64,000 nt of DNA from Balanoglossus misakiensis (taxonomy: Eukaryota; Hemichordata), in the NCBI GenBank assembly GCA_040954595.2, contig CM082584.2:4526001-4590000 (forward strand), written 5' to 3'. Every line of letters begins with the position of its first letter. The first letter of the stretch is position 1. The notes below the pieces were generated by a model. It had not been told where the DNA came from. It did no database searches and was given only the letters and a program-made list of their open reading frames with translations. Both the position numbers and the translations under genes were made by a program. This document shows positions 39,450 through 47,868 of the stretch, one piece after another.

Positions 39450-39545
39450 TTTCGGCGGGGGGGGGGGGGTATCATATTTTTGGCTCTGTCAAAGGGGGGG
39501 GGTCATCATTTTTTGGTCCTGGACGAAGGGGGGGGGGGGGGGGTC
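39450..39545. repeat. G-run tandem repeat
   Basis: Three units of ~35 bp, each with a run of 9 to 18 G followed by TCATCATTTTTTGG-like sequence. Potential G-quadruplex. The exact run lengths may be affected by assembly. Confidence 0.7.
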
Positions 39546-40338
39546 GGCCTGATTTTGAAAACCGATGACACAAACTTGCCGCCCCCCCTGCCGTAAAAAC
39601 TGAACGGTCCCTAAGTTACACTCTTTTGAAGTTGCACTACAGAGCCCAAAACCGAACAGAGAAAATCGACAATTTGTGTGAACGGCACTTTCAGTTGGAA
39701 AAAAACGATCATAAATAGTACTTACTCACTGCTTTGTTATGTTTTATTGAAGTAGCATAATACTAGAGACTTTAGACCAAGTCATTTTCATCTAGAACGT
39801 TTTGCAAGTTCATAAATTAGTGGAAAATCGTGAAAAAAACGACACCATTACGGACAGAGTACAATAATGAGGTTGGTTTGTTTATTCAGCAAACAAGGGA
39901 CTGTTAATCCCTACCACTGATAACTTCTCCAAACGGCACTAAGCCCGTGAAGTACACACTTCTGAAAACCCATATTTTCACACTCCTACCATAACATGTA
40001 ATTTGTAATTGTACATTTGCGGGTGTTTCATTGCCCTATGTCCGGTCAATAAGCCTGTGCCATGGAGCATGATGTTCGAACCCTGATGGAAGCCATAGTT
40101 GACCATCATGCTGGAAGCCTAACTTTCCGGAATGTTTATAACTGTACTCACAATTCTTAAAATATGTTACTTTTGATAAATTTACACATCTTTACGAGTG
40201 TGACCCGGTAAAACTCATTTAATAAAAAATAATGCAAATTCAAATGGTTTGAAATATTGAAAAAAGTAAAAATCACCAAAAAATGCAAGAAAACTGCGTC
40301 TCATCCTTTAATAAGTCTTATTTTTGATTTACTTGTGA

Positions 40339-40491
40339 GGTGGACCGTTCCTGGAGGTACTGCAATACCAGGTCGATCCGTGGCCAGGACGGAGCAAGCC
40401 CCTATTCCATGGCCAGTTTCCAAAAATCAGTTTAATATCGAGCTGCTCGGTGAGCAGCGTATCAGATATTAAGCTGATAAGAACAGATACT
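40339..40491 (-). ncRNA. U2: U2 snRNA, 3' part (nucleotides ~35-188), separated by insertion
   Basis: Read on the minus strand it starts AGTATCTGTTCTTATCAG and continues through stem IIa (ATCAG..CTGAT), stem IIb (CTGCTC..GAGCAG), the Sm site ATTTTTGG, stem III (GGCCA..TGGCC around GGGGCTTGCTCCGTCC) and stem IV (CCTGG..CCAGG with TATTGCAGTACC). The stems remain paired although bases differ from vertebrate U2, so the copy looks as though it was functional before interruption. A GTAAATCAAAAATAAGA stretch just downstream resembles an snRNA 3' box. The first 29 nucleotides are 5.9 kb away at 46391-46419. Confidence 0.93.
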
Positions 40492-41154
40492 CCTTTTTGA
40501 TTTAGGGGTAAACAAAAAACTAACCTAACCTAACAACTTACTCCTTCACAGAGACAACAAATCAACTAGACTACATCCGAAAACTATAAAAACAGAAGAA
40601 AACAACGGGAGCCCCTAGGCAGGCCGAAACCACGTCGGTTCGAAGTACAAGGGCGTACGACACCCCCTGCCCAATTCTCCAAAGTAAAGGTAACGATCGA
40701 AACAATATTAAAACTAAACGAAAAATACAACAACTTAAGAGCAAAGTAATGTTGAAAAACCAGCACAAATGAACAGTCGTAACACGACCTGACCCCACCC
40801 CAATCTTTATTTTTAACAGGTCAAAGGTTACAAAGCACCAATCAAAAACTCGCTCTAAAAGAATCCAAGAATACATCACTGAAGAAATGCTGAAAAGACA
40901 AGAGGAGAAATACAGAATACAACGAAGAAATACCATAACCAAGTGGAAAGGAACGCAATGTACAGCCAGGTGAAACACCCATACACACTCGCACTCATTC
41001 GAAAACACGCGGTAAAAGACGAAAAACGCGAGACACTCTGTTTTGCGCGGCGAAGAGTAATCACGTATGCAGTAACTGAAGACGAAGTAACCGGATATCA
41101 TCGACGATGACGAAAAAACCGCGAATGCGGGTAAGTGAAAACAAAACAACCAGC

Positions 41155-44100
41155 TCAGATCAAGATTCGCGGTCCTGAGCTCGAACGAACGGCAAGGATC
41201 CCGGCAATACCCCACTGACTGTAAAATTCCTCAGTTGTCAGTCTAACTCGATCAGCCTGGAGACGCTGCCGAATCTCATCTTTGACGGTAAGTAAAACGT
41301 CCTCTGGAGATAGGAAAATATACTCAAAGGCCGCCTGACATCGCGTCCGCCAAATACACATTTTTGTCACATTCACTATGTACATCACCAGCGCCCGGTT
41401 GGCCCGCGACAAATTACACTCCGTAAGTCCTCGTAAGATGAGATTTTCGTCGAACTTAAGCGCTCCTCTCAGTCGGTACAAACGGTTCTCTACCCAAGCC
41501 CACACGTAGTTAGCATGTTGACAAAATATCAAAGCGTGGGCTAACGATTCCACCGCCGCGCAATTTTCACGCGGGCAGTACGGCACGACGCGACGCATTC
41601 CCCAAGCAACAAGACGGGAGCGAATCGGTAGTACGTTGTGTGCGCAGCGCCAAGCTAGATCTTTCAAGGTGTTGTCTAAACTAGAAGTGTGCACAGAAGA
41701 CCAAACATCTTTCCAACACAAAGACGGAGAACGCTTGACCACAGGTGGAACGGTATCAATAGCCGAAAGCAAAAGATGGTAAGTATGTACAGACTTTAAA
41801 TTACTCCAAGAAAGTGAGTTTTTACATAGGAGTGGAAATAAGCTCTTAACCAAGGTTACAACAGTCGAATACCAAAGCGGACATTCCGCATACTGTGGCA
41901 AGGTATTTGACCAAAAGAAGGGAAACAGAGAACGTAGGGGTAAAGAAAAGTAACGTTTCATCAGGAAGTGAACAGGTTTAACAGTAACGTCCTGAATCAA
42001 AGGGAGAAACTGAGAAAGTAATAAAGCTTTTGCTTTCAACTCTAGGTTAACAAGACCCAGCCCCCCCTTTTCCAGAGGCTGGTAGAGAACAAGACGACGC
42101 ACAAGCTCTGGTTTCTTCCCACTCCAGATGAAAGAAAATAAGGCTGTGTTAAACTTTGCAATCACGGAAGGCGGAGGTGGAAATAAGGCTGCTACATACC
42201 ACATAGCTGGCATGATAACAACATTGGCAACAAGAACTTTCCCGAAAAGTGTCAAACGCCGTCCCCCCCACTTGGAGAAGATTTTCAGGCACTTCTGAAG
42301 TTTCAGGGACCAATTGACTATAGGGGCGCCCTCACCAAAACAGACACCGTTGATGAAAATACTGTCGTTGCTGAACTGAAGTTGCTCCGGACTGTCAGAG
42401 CGCCCTCTCCAGTTCCCCAGCCATAAACCTTTGCACTTCTTACGGTTTATGCAAGAGCCTGAAGCTAAAGCAAAACGGGAAAAAATATCAAAAATAACTT
42501 TGAAGGAAGCGTTGTCAGTGACTAAGACTGTGTTGTCATCAGCATACTGCAACAGTTTAACTGAATGCGGATAACCAGGAATGTTAAAGCCCTGAACTTT
42601 TTGCTCTGCCTGGATAACTGCGGCAAGCGGCTCAATAAACAGAACATAAAGAAGCGGAGAGAGGGGACACCCCTGCCGCACACCTCTACCAATAACTACA
42701 GGATCACTGAGAAATCCGTTAACTAGAAATGAACTGGAAATATCGGTGTACAGTATTTGTATCCAGTCGCGGAACACTGAACCAAAATTAAATTTCTCAA
42801 GAACTTTATGCAAAAACACCCAGTCAACTGTATCAAAAGCCTTACGTTGATCTAAGGAGACAATGGCACCCTGACTGTTACGAGAGTTACAACGAAACAG
42901 AAAATCCCGAACAATATGCAGATTGTCAGTAATGGATCGACCCTTGACCCCACACGTCTGAAACGGATTGACAAGGTCAGGCAAGACTGAACTCAATCTG
43001 TTGCACAGCACTTTTGCAATAATCTTGTAATCAACATTCAATAATGATATCGGACGCTTGTTGTCAGGCCGATACTGCCCATTCACGTCACCAGGCGGTA
43101 CTGATTTGCTAAGAAGGGTGACAACTGCCCATCTCTGTGATGCACCCAGACGTTTTTTGGCAAGGATATCGTTACAAACCTCCAGATATATTGGGCCAAG
43201 CGTATCCCACAGCCTGACATAAACCTCCTTCTGAAAGCCATCCGAACCTGGTGCTTTACCGTTCTTCATTGACTTCATGGCTGATGTCAGCTCCTCCATA
43301 GTAAAAGGGGCATCCAAGCGTGCCTGCTGCTCTGGGTCCAGTGCTCTCTCTAATTTGGAAATAAAGAAATCCTGCTCACTAGAACTAAGCGAATCTGTCG
43401 GCGAAAAAAGACTGGCGAAATAATCACAAATGACTGAAGAAATACCATCTTGATCAGTACGAATATTGCCATCAACATCAACCATTTTGGAAATACACTT
43501 CTTGACAGCTCTCTTGCGCTCACGCGCAAAGAAAAACCGAGAACATTTCTCTTCGTGCTCCAGCCAATGCGCACGCGAACGGATCTTGACACCCGCAAGT
43601 TTCTCCTGTGTCAACTTGTTAATGCGCTCTTTAACACTATTATAATCGTTCAAAATAGACCGAGAACGCTTTCCAGAATTCAAGCAAGACGTCAAATCCC
43701 GCAACTGATCATACAACGAAGATAAAAGCGCCTTCTTTTTAAGAGCCACTTTCCGTGAATGTTTCTTAACCAAGGCCTTTAAACGCTCTTTGACCATGTC
43801 CCACCAATCAGACAAGCATGGGAAGGCTTCCTGCAAAGTGACCCAATTAGCAACACGATGGCGGATCTCATCAAGGACCGAGGGGTCAGACAAAATGGAA
43901 ACATTGCACTTCCACACCCCAGGACCCCTACGAACAGACTGACCACCCCTAATTGATACCGAACACATATCATGGTCGGACAGGGAGCAAGGAACAATAT
44001 TGGACGAGGTTTTCAACGCACTAGACATGTAAAAGCGATCAAGACGACTACCAACCGAACAAGAACGATTTCGCCATGTATATTCCTGTAGGTTTTCATG

Positions 44101-44706
44101 CTGACGGCGCCAAACATCAACCAAGCTGTAATCAGAACATAACTTTTGCAGAACTTCACTACCTATGAAGCAAGTAGTATTCGAAGCGGACCCCCCAAAC
44201 CGATCAACTGGACAAGAAACACAATTAAAGTCACCACCCAAAATAATATTGCTATGGCTACCGATGAAATCAGATAAACCTGCAAAGAAATTAATCCTAC
44301 CTGAAGGACTGTTAGGCGCATACACATTAATTAAACGGCAAGTAAATGCACTAAAGGAGACAGTACCCGCCACCAGACGCCCATCCACATCTGAAGTAAA
44401 ATCCTGCAGGGAAAAACCGGATGACGGAGAGATCAAAATACCCACTCCCCTGCTGCTATTGGACCCTAAGCTCCAATAATTGGGGCCTCCCCACTCCCTT
44501 CCCCACATTGCCATCTCCCTAGAAGAACTACAATGGGTCTCCTGCAAGAAGATAATATCAAACTTACTGTCTCTAAAGGAAGCAAACAAAGAGTTACGCT
44601 TAACAGAATCCTTCATACCATTAACATTGATGGAACATAAATTCAACATGGTAAAAAGAAGAAAAAAACAATTGGCCATCAAGAAACCAAAGAGAAAGCT
44701 AAGCAC
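41155..44706 (-). CDS. Retrotransposon ORF2: endonuclease / reverse transcriptase
   Basis: 1183 aa with no stop or frameshift. The apurinic-like endonuclease occupies roughly residues 20-260: LCSINVNGM (Asn27/Asn29), DIIFLQETHC (catalytic Glu), ILGGDFNCV near 157 and LSDHDMC near 244. The reverse transcriptase spans about 480-770: RPISLLNVDYKI, IVSLDQRKAFDTVDW (motif A Asp), GVRQGCPLSPLLY (motif B) and YADD near 721 (motif C). The C-terminal region has LAWRCAHNVLPIRSRL and a Cys-His motif (CPRENC..HALIFC), typical of Tx1-like proteins. The true start may be the internal Met of TMLNLCSINVNGM or the ANCFF-proximal Met. It presumably nicks U2 DNA and primes reverse transcription there. Confidence 0.93.
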   Translation of the reverse strand: MLSFLFGFLMANCFFLLFTMLNLCSINVNGMKDSVKRNSLFASFRDSKFDIIFLQETHCSSSREMAMWGREWGGPNYWSLGSNSSRGVGILISPSSGFSLQDFTSDVDGRLVAGTVSFSAFTCRLINVYAPNSPSGRINFFAGLSDFIGSHSNIILGGDFNCVSCPVDRFGGSASNTTCFIGSEVLQKLCSDYSLVDVWRRQHENLQEYTWRNRSCSVGSRLDRFYMSSALKTSSNIVPCSLSDHDMCSVSIRGGQSVRRGPGVWKCNVSILSDPSVLDEIRHRVANWVTLQEAFPCLSDWWDMVKERLKALVKKHSRKVALKKKALLSSLYDQLRDLTSCLNSGKRSRSILNDYNSVKERINKLTQEKLAGVKIRSRAHWLEHEEKCSRFFFARERKRAVKKCISKMVDVDGNIRTDQDGISSVICDYFASLFSPTDSLSSSEQDFFISKLERALDPEQQARLDAPFTMEELTSAMKSMKNGKAPGSDGFQKEVYVRLWDTLGPIYLEVCNDILAKKRLGASQRWAVVTLLSKSVPPGDVNGQYRPDNKRPISLLNVDYKIIAKVLCNRLSSVLPDLVNPFQTCGVKGRSITDNLHIVRDFLFRCNSRNSQGAIVSLDQRKAFDTVDWVFLHKVLEKFNFGSVFRDWIQILYTDISSSFLVNGFLSDPVVIGRGVRQGCPLSPLLYVLFIEPLAAVIQAEQKVQGFNIPGYPHSVKLLQYADDNTVLVTDNASFKVIFDIFSRFALASGSCINRKKCKGLWLGNWRGRSDSPEQLQFSNDSIFINGVCFGEGAPIVNWSLKLQKCLKIFSKWGGRRLTLFGKVLVANVVIMPAMWYVAALFPPPPSVIAKFNTALFSFIWSGKKPELVRRLVLYQPLEKGGLGLVNLELKAKALLLSQFLPLIQDVTVKPVHFLMKRYFSLPLRSLFPFFWSNTLPQYAECPLWYSTVVTLVKSLFPLLCKNSLSWSNLKSVHTYHLLLSAIDTVPPVVKRSPSLCWKDVWSSVHTSSLDNTLKDLAWRCAHNVLPIRSRLVAWGMRRVVPYCPRENCAAVESLAHALIFCQHANYVWAWVENRLYRLRGALKFDENLILRGLTECNLSRANRALVMYIVNVTKMCIWRTRCQAAFEYIFLSPEDVLLTVKDEIRQRLQADRVRLTTEEFYSQWGIAGILAVRSSSGPRILI

Positions 44707-44754
44707 AGATCAACTCTAAGCCGACGCAAAACCCCCAAAACACGGAACTGATAT

Positions 44755-46197
44755 TTATGCATTAAAGAAGTAAAAATCAAAAAAGGACAAGTCCTTAGAC
44801 AAAACAAAAACAGGGTGAACAGAAACTAAGTGTTCCAGCCATTTGACTGGATCCGGAAAGGAAAGGTGCTTACATTTTTTTATTGGACACTGAACTAGAA
44901 GTGGGTCGATGCCGTGCATCTCTTTACAATGATTTTGCATGGCTTCCCAGCCATGAACGCAGGACGCACAATCACCCGAGAACGTGTTACATGACGAGTA
45001 CACAGTCGACAAGTCCATAATGGATGAAAGACGCACAGAATCTAACGCCTTTTGACGTAATTCAACTGTAGACTGTGAGAAAACGGAACCAGACGCATGT
45101 GAGGTCACTGAACAATCAGAGTCGGCTTCGCTATCAACCGCACCAGTTAAAGAAACCGACTTGCTATCACCATCAACAGCCACTCTCTTAATCATCTCAT
45201 CGTTATCGTCATCATTATCATCAGACGGCGCAGGACGCTTAGCAGAAGACGAACAAAGCATATCCGTAGAAGAAAAAGAGGACCTTGGACTGAAAAAATC
45301 CTGTCGCTGGCCAGGAGTCACACCCATAGAAGAATTGTCTTCAACATCCATAGCATCTGAAAACAGAACTTGTGAACCCGATTCAGACACGTCTTCCGCC
45401 TCACAATCTGGAGACGGCTGCGTCACAGGATCTGAAGCCAGCTCGCACACCTTTGAAACAATATCTTCAACAATAACATCGACAATTTCCTTCGACTCAC
45501 CAGTACTTGGAGAAGCAGCCGCCTCCGTTGACAACCAAGAATTCGACAAGGCAACTCTATTAGCAAACGACAAAGAGCAATTACGATAAACATGCCCATC
45601 CCCCCCACAAATGGAACACTTCACATTTGCCGTGCATTCTGCAACCGTGTGTCCCAGCTGTGCACACCTAAAACAACGCACGTTGACGCAGTCTTTAGCC
45701 AAGTGGCCTGTATTGTTACACTTGATACACGTGCGAGGCTGACCAGAATAGGAAAACCACGCGTTCCTACCACCAATACGTATAACGGAGGGAATATTTT
45801 TCTTCAGACGCATACGGTACTGCCTCGTGCCGTTAAAAACTGATGGTTCGTATGCATACACACATTTCCTGGCTGCCAAGACAGTGCCATAAGCTGACAA
45901 AATGTACTGTACATAATTGTCGTCGAGCTCGTTGTCGATGTACAAAACGGTTACCACTACAATATCTGACCCATACGAATGAGTGACAAAATCCGACTTA
46001 CTCCTCAACCGCTCTTCAAAGAGCCGCCTAAATGCGAGCGTCCTGAAAGTTACGTCGAACGCACTTCCAGGCAATTTCTGAACCGCCTCTAAATGAAGCT
46101 TGGCTTCCACACCCACACTACTGAGCTGATCAAAAACTGCTTTTACATCAGCATCACTACCAAACTTCAGCAAAAGTGTGCGATCTTTGCGCACCAT
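44755..46197 (-). CDS. Retrotransposon ORF1: zinc-knuckle nucleic-acid-binding protein
   Basis: 480 aa, intact. Residues 1-150 have no recognised motif but resemble an RNA-recognition-type region by position. Three CCHC knuckles follow: CIKCNNTGHLAKDC (157-170), CFRCAQLGHTVAEC (175-188) and CSICGGDGHVYRNC (194-207). An acidic, Ser-rich linker leads to a C-terminal pair of C2H2-like motifs (CASC...HCKEMH, and CPIKKC...HLVSVH). Presumed role: binding element RNA in the ribonucleoprotein. The paired C2H2 fingers might help recognise the target (inference). The ORF1 stop lies 48 bp before the ORF2 start, suggesting reinitiation on one transcript. Confidence 0.88.
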   Translation of the reverse strand: MVRKDRTLLLKFGSDADVKAVFDQLSSVGVEAKLHLEAVQKLPGSAFDVTFRTLAFRRLFEERLRSKSDFVTHSYGSDIVVVTVLYIDNELDDNYVQYILSAYGTVLAARKCVYAYEPSVFNGTRQYRMRLKKNIPSVIRIGGRNAWFSYSGQPRTCIKCNNTGHLAKDCVNVRCFRCAQLGHTVAECTANVKCSICGGDGHVYRNCSLSFANRVALSNSWLSTEAAASPSTGESKEIVDVIVEDIVSKVCELASDPVTQPSPDCEAEDVSESGSQVLFSDAMDVEDNSSMGVTPGQRQDFFSPRSSFSSTDMLCSSSAKRPAPSDDNDDDNDEMIKRVAVDGDSKSVSLTGAVDSEADSDCSVTSHASGSVFSQSTVELRQKALDSVRLSSIMDLSTVYSSCNTFSGDCASCVHGWEAMQNHCKEMHGIDPLLVQCPIKKCKHLSFPDPVKWLEHLVSVHPVFVLSKDLSFFDFYFFNA

Positions 46198-46390
46198 GCT
46201 GAAGCAAAATAATCAAAAAACGACAAAGAAAAAAAGAGAAGCTAAAAAAAGCAACTCACGCTCACGTCCCACCTGGTTTGTACCAAAAGAAAAGAAGAAA
46301 CGAAGCTCCACGAGGACGTCGAACGCTGAACAAAACACCTGTTGGAATACTCTTCTTGGATTGGATATAAACACCAGTAGCAGCAACCAA

Positions 46391-46419
46391 TGATCTTAGC
46401 CAAAAGGCCGAGAAGCGAT
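46391..46419 (-). ncRNA. U2: U2 snRNA, 5' 29 nucleotides
   Basis: On the minus strand ATCGCTTCTCGGCCTTTTGG followed by CTAAGATCA is identical to the start of metazoan U2 and begins exactly at the expected first base. It stops at nucleotide 29, just before the branch-point recognition box, where the retrotransposon begins. The promoter would lie at 46420 upward; I could not assign a proximal sequence element with confidence. Confidence 0.93.
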
Positions 46420-46733
46420 ATTGACCGTCGGCCCGGAACTTTCGACGGTATCAAGCTCAACAAAACTTTATGTTTGGTTTGGTCGATAGGTTGGTCTTCA
46501 ATCAAGGTCACACGTTTTATATGTCATTAAATCAAAGCTATGGAGAAAATACTAAAGCTGTCAATAGTAAAACAACAAAATGTGAGATCAAGGATTCATG
46601 AAACAGGAAACGGCAAAAAAATCATACGCAAAGTTTAAAATTAGCATCTGAATAGCCATATGCAAATGTACTTGGACGTCGCGAGAACGCCCTTGATGGC
46701 GCTCTTCTCAGTAGATCTACGCATGAGCAGTCT

Positions 46734-46824
46734 ATGGTTGAAGAAGAGTTAGCATCAGAATCAGAATCTCAACGGAATTCGTTCGGGCTGGAGAATCCCG
46801 ACTTTATTAACCAGAATTATGAAC
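46734..46824 (+). CDS. Possible upstream coding exon of GTF3C5 (weak)
   Basis: An ATG opens MVEEELASESESQRNSFGLE and runs on to ...NQNYE, an acidic, plausible-looking peptide. Joining GAAC|GTGTAA (end 46824) to the acceptor at 47848 gives an in-frame link ...NYERTFPSTT to the GTF3C5 Met. The donor is weak, however, and the better donor two bases later (CGT|GTAAAC) would be out of frame, making this a uORF. It could also belong to an unrelated gene. Confidence 0.25.
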
Positions 46825-47364
46825 GTGTAAACTATACTTAAAACAGTTAAATATGTAATTACGATTTCTTTGGTTCAATATTTGTGCTTGAAGCAGGAGG
46901 CAGTACGTGAATGTGGATTGTACCAATCCTGGATTCTAATGCAATCTAGTGCAGTGCCTGGAGCGATACAGTACTAAGATCCATATCCGGTAAACCTGTA
47001 ATGCGTGGTGTTGTCTCACACTACATGTACTTGCATTGTAATGAAATGTATCCTTAGTTGTTCGAGATTATATTGACAGAGGTCTGGTCATGCCTGTAGC
47101 AACCTAATCACATGATAAAAAACGCCAAACACCAGAAAATTTAGGTACGTTGTCGTATTCCAACTCTTCCTAGAAGATCCTCTGTCAAGTTCCGAAACTC
47201 GGTGTGCGAGACAGTGCAGTTTCTCGTAACGTTGACCCGTTAGGTAGTATTAACTAAAGAGACGTTTACTTTGCGATGTTACTGTACTACCTAACGGCGG
47301 ACCGTTAGAAAACAAGTCATCGCCGTAAGACACACAGCCCTGCCATGCAGAGCTACCATCACGG

Positions 47365-47450
47365 GCGACGGAATCACGCTGCGGTGATCGCCTGACTCAA
47401 GCCGTAAAACATTGACGGCTTGAATCAGGTGACTACAGCAGTGTGATTCC
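47365..47450. repeat. Short foldback
   Basis: CGGAATCACGCTG..CTCAAGCCGT on the left and ACGGCTTGAATCAGG..AGTGTGATTCCG on the right are inverted, with a loop of about 10 bp. Not assigned to a family. Confidence 0.6.
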
Positions 47451-47659
47451 GACTCCTGTGGCTACCATGAACGCGAGTCAGACCTAGACCATGGGCAGCT
47501 AATTAATGTTTGAGGAAATGGCGAGCCACACTCCACATGTTAAATACAACTGCTATCAAACAATACCTCAAGGGCCTGTGGAGGTGCTTGGTTCGAATCT
47601 GGCGGTAAAATTGTTTAGTTCAGTGCATTTTCGCCAAACTTACTGTTTTATAGGTATGC

Positions 47660-47825
47660 ATGTATGATATTTGGGTTATTACACAAAGTTTGACCAATAT
47701 CGCGTTGCATTCTAGTGATGTGAACATACAATGTATTTTGACTCTATACCTCGCAACTCGTTGAAATATGGCCATGTACGTACAATGCCATATCGGTCAA
47801 ACTTTGCTTGTTAATACAATAATAA
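47660..47825. repeat. Foldback upstream of GTF3C5
   Basis: TTACACAAAGTTTGACCAATAT at the left is mirrored by ATATCGGTCAAACTTTGCTTG-like sequence on the right (in the cited longer stretches only partial identity holds). It ends about 20 bp before the splice acceptor of GTF3C5. Confidence 0.55.
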
Positions 47826-47868
47826 TTGGTGAACTTTTCATTTTGTAGGGACTTTTCCATCCACTACA

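Larger units (their letters stand above)
38623..40338. other. Region between ANKRD13C start and the U2 locus
   Basis: Holds the ANKRD13C 5' flank with a CG/CA alternating tract (38681-38712), half of a family B element (38747-38889), a family C remnant (38992-39130) and G-run repeats (39450-39545). From 39600 to 40338 I see no gene. Confidence 0.55.
40492..46390 (-). mobile_element. Full-length non-LTR retrotransposon (Tx1-like) inserted in a U2 snRNA gene
   Basis: The element, 5.9 kb, lies in the same orientation as U2: 5' UTR ~190 bp (46390-46198), ORF1 (46197-44755), 48-bp gap, ORF2 (44706-41155) and 3' UTR ~660 bp. U2 nucleotides 1-29 adjoin its 5' end, and U2 from nucleotide 35 onward adjoins its 3' end. 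No long poly(A) is present; the 3' end carries GTTAGGTTAGGTTAG and then AAATCAAAAAGG. Both ORFs are uninterrupted. Endonuclease plus RT in ORF2 and CCHC knuckles in ORF1 point to the L1/Tx1 group. From memory, U2-targeting families have been described (Keshi in the Tx1 clade; Utopia among restriction-like-endonuclease elements); this one has the former architecture. Confidence 0.92.
46420..47868. other. U2 promoter side and 5' region of GTF3C5
   Basis: Divergent space between the U2 5' end (-) and GTF3C5 (+). It contains a short possible coding exon (46734-46824), inverted pairs at about 47210-47300 (GGTAGTATTAAC / GTACTACC) and 47365-47450 (CGGAATCACGCTG / CAGTGTGATTCCG; CAAGCCGT / ACGGCTTG), and a foldback at 47660-47825. 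A T-rich acceptor ends at 47848. Confidence 0.5.

Noticed and set aside
40571-41215. 214-codon minus-strand ORF, hydrophobic
   Set aside because: Overlaps the end of ORF2 in another frame and the retrotransposon 3' UTR; no domain, so treated as a shadow.
43450-45843. Plus-strand ORFs opposite the retrotransposon ORFs (43450-43725, 44165-44719, 45161-45843)
   Set aside because: Antisense shadows of ORF1 and ORF2.
46242-46511. 89-codon minus-strand ORF across the U2 5' end
   Set aside because: Crosses U2 and the element's 5' UTR; composition and position explained by non-coding features.
47570-47620. tRNA-like GGTTCGAATCTGGC
   Set aside because: Resembles a B box, but no A box at proper distance and no cloverleaf could be drawn.
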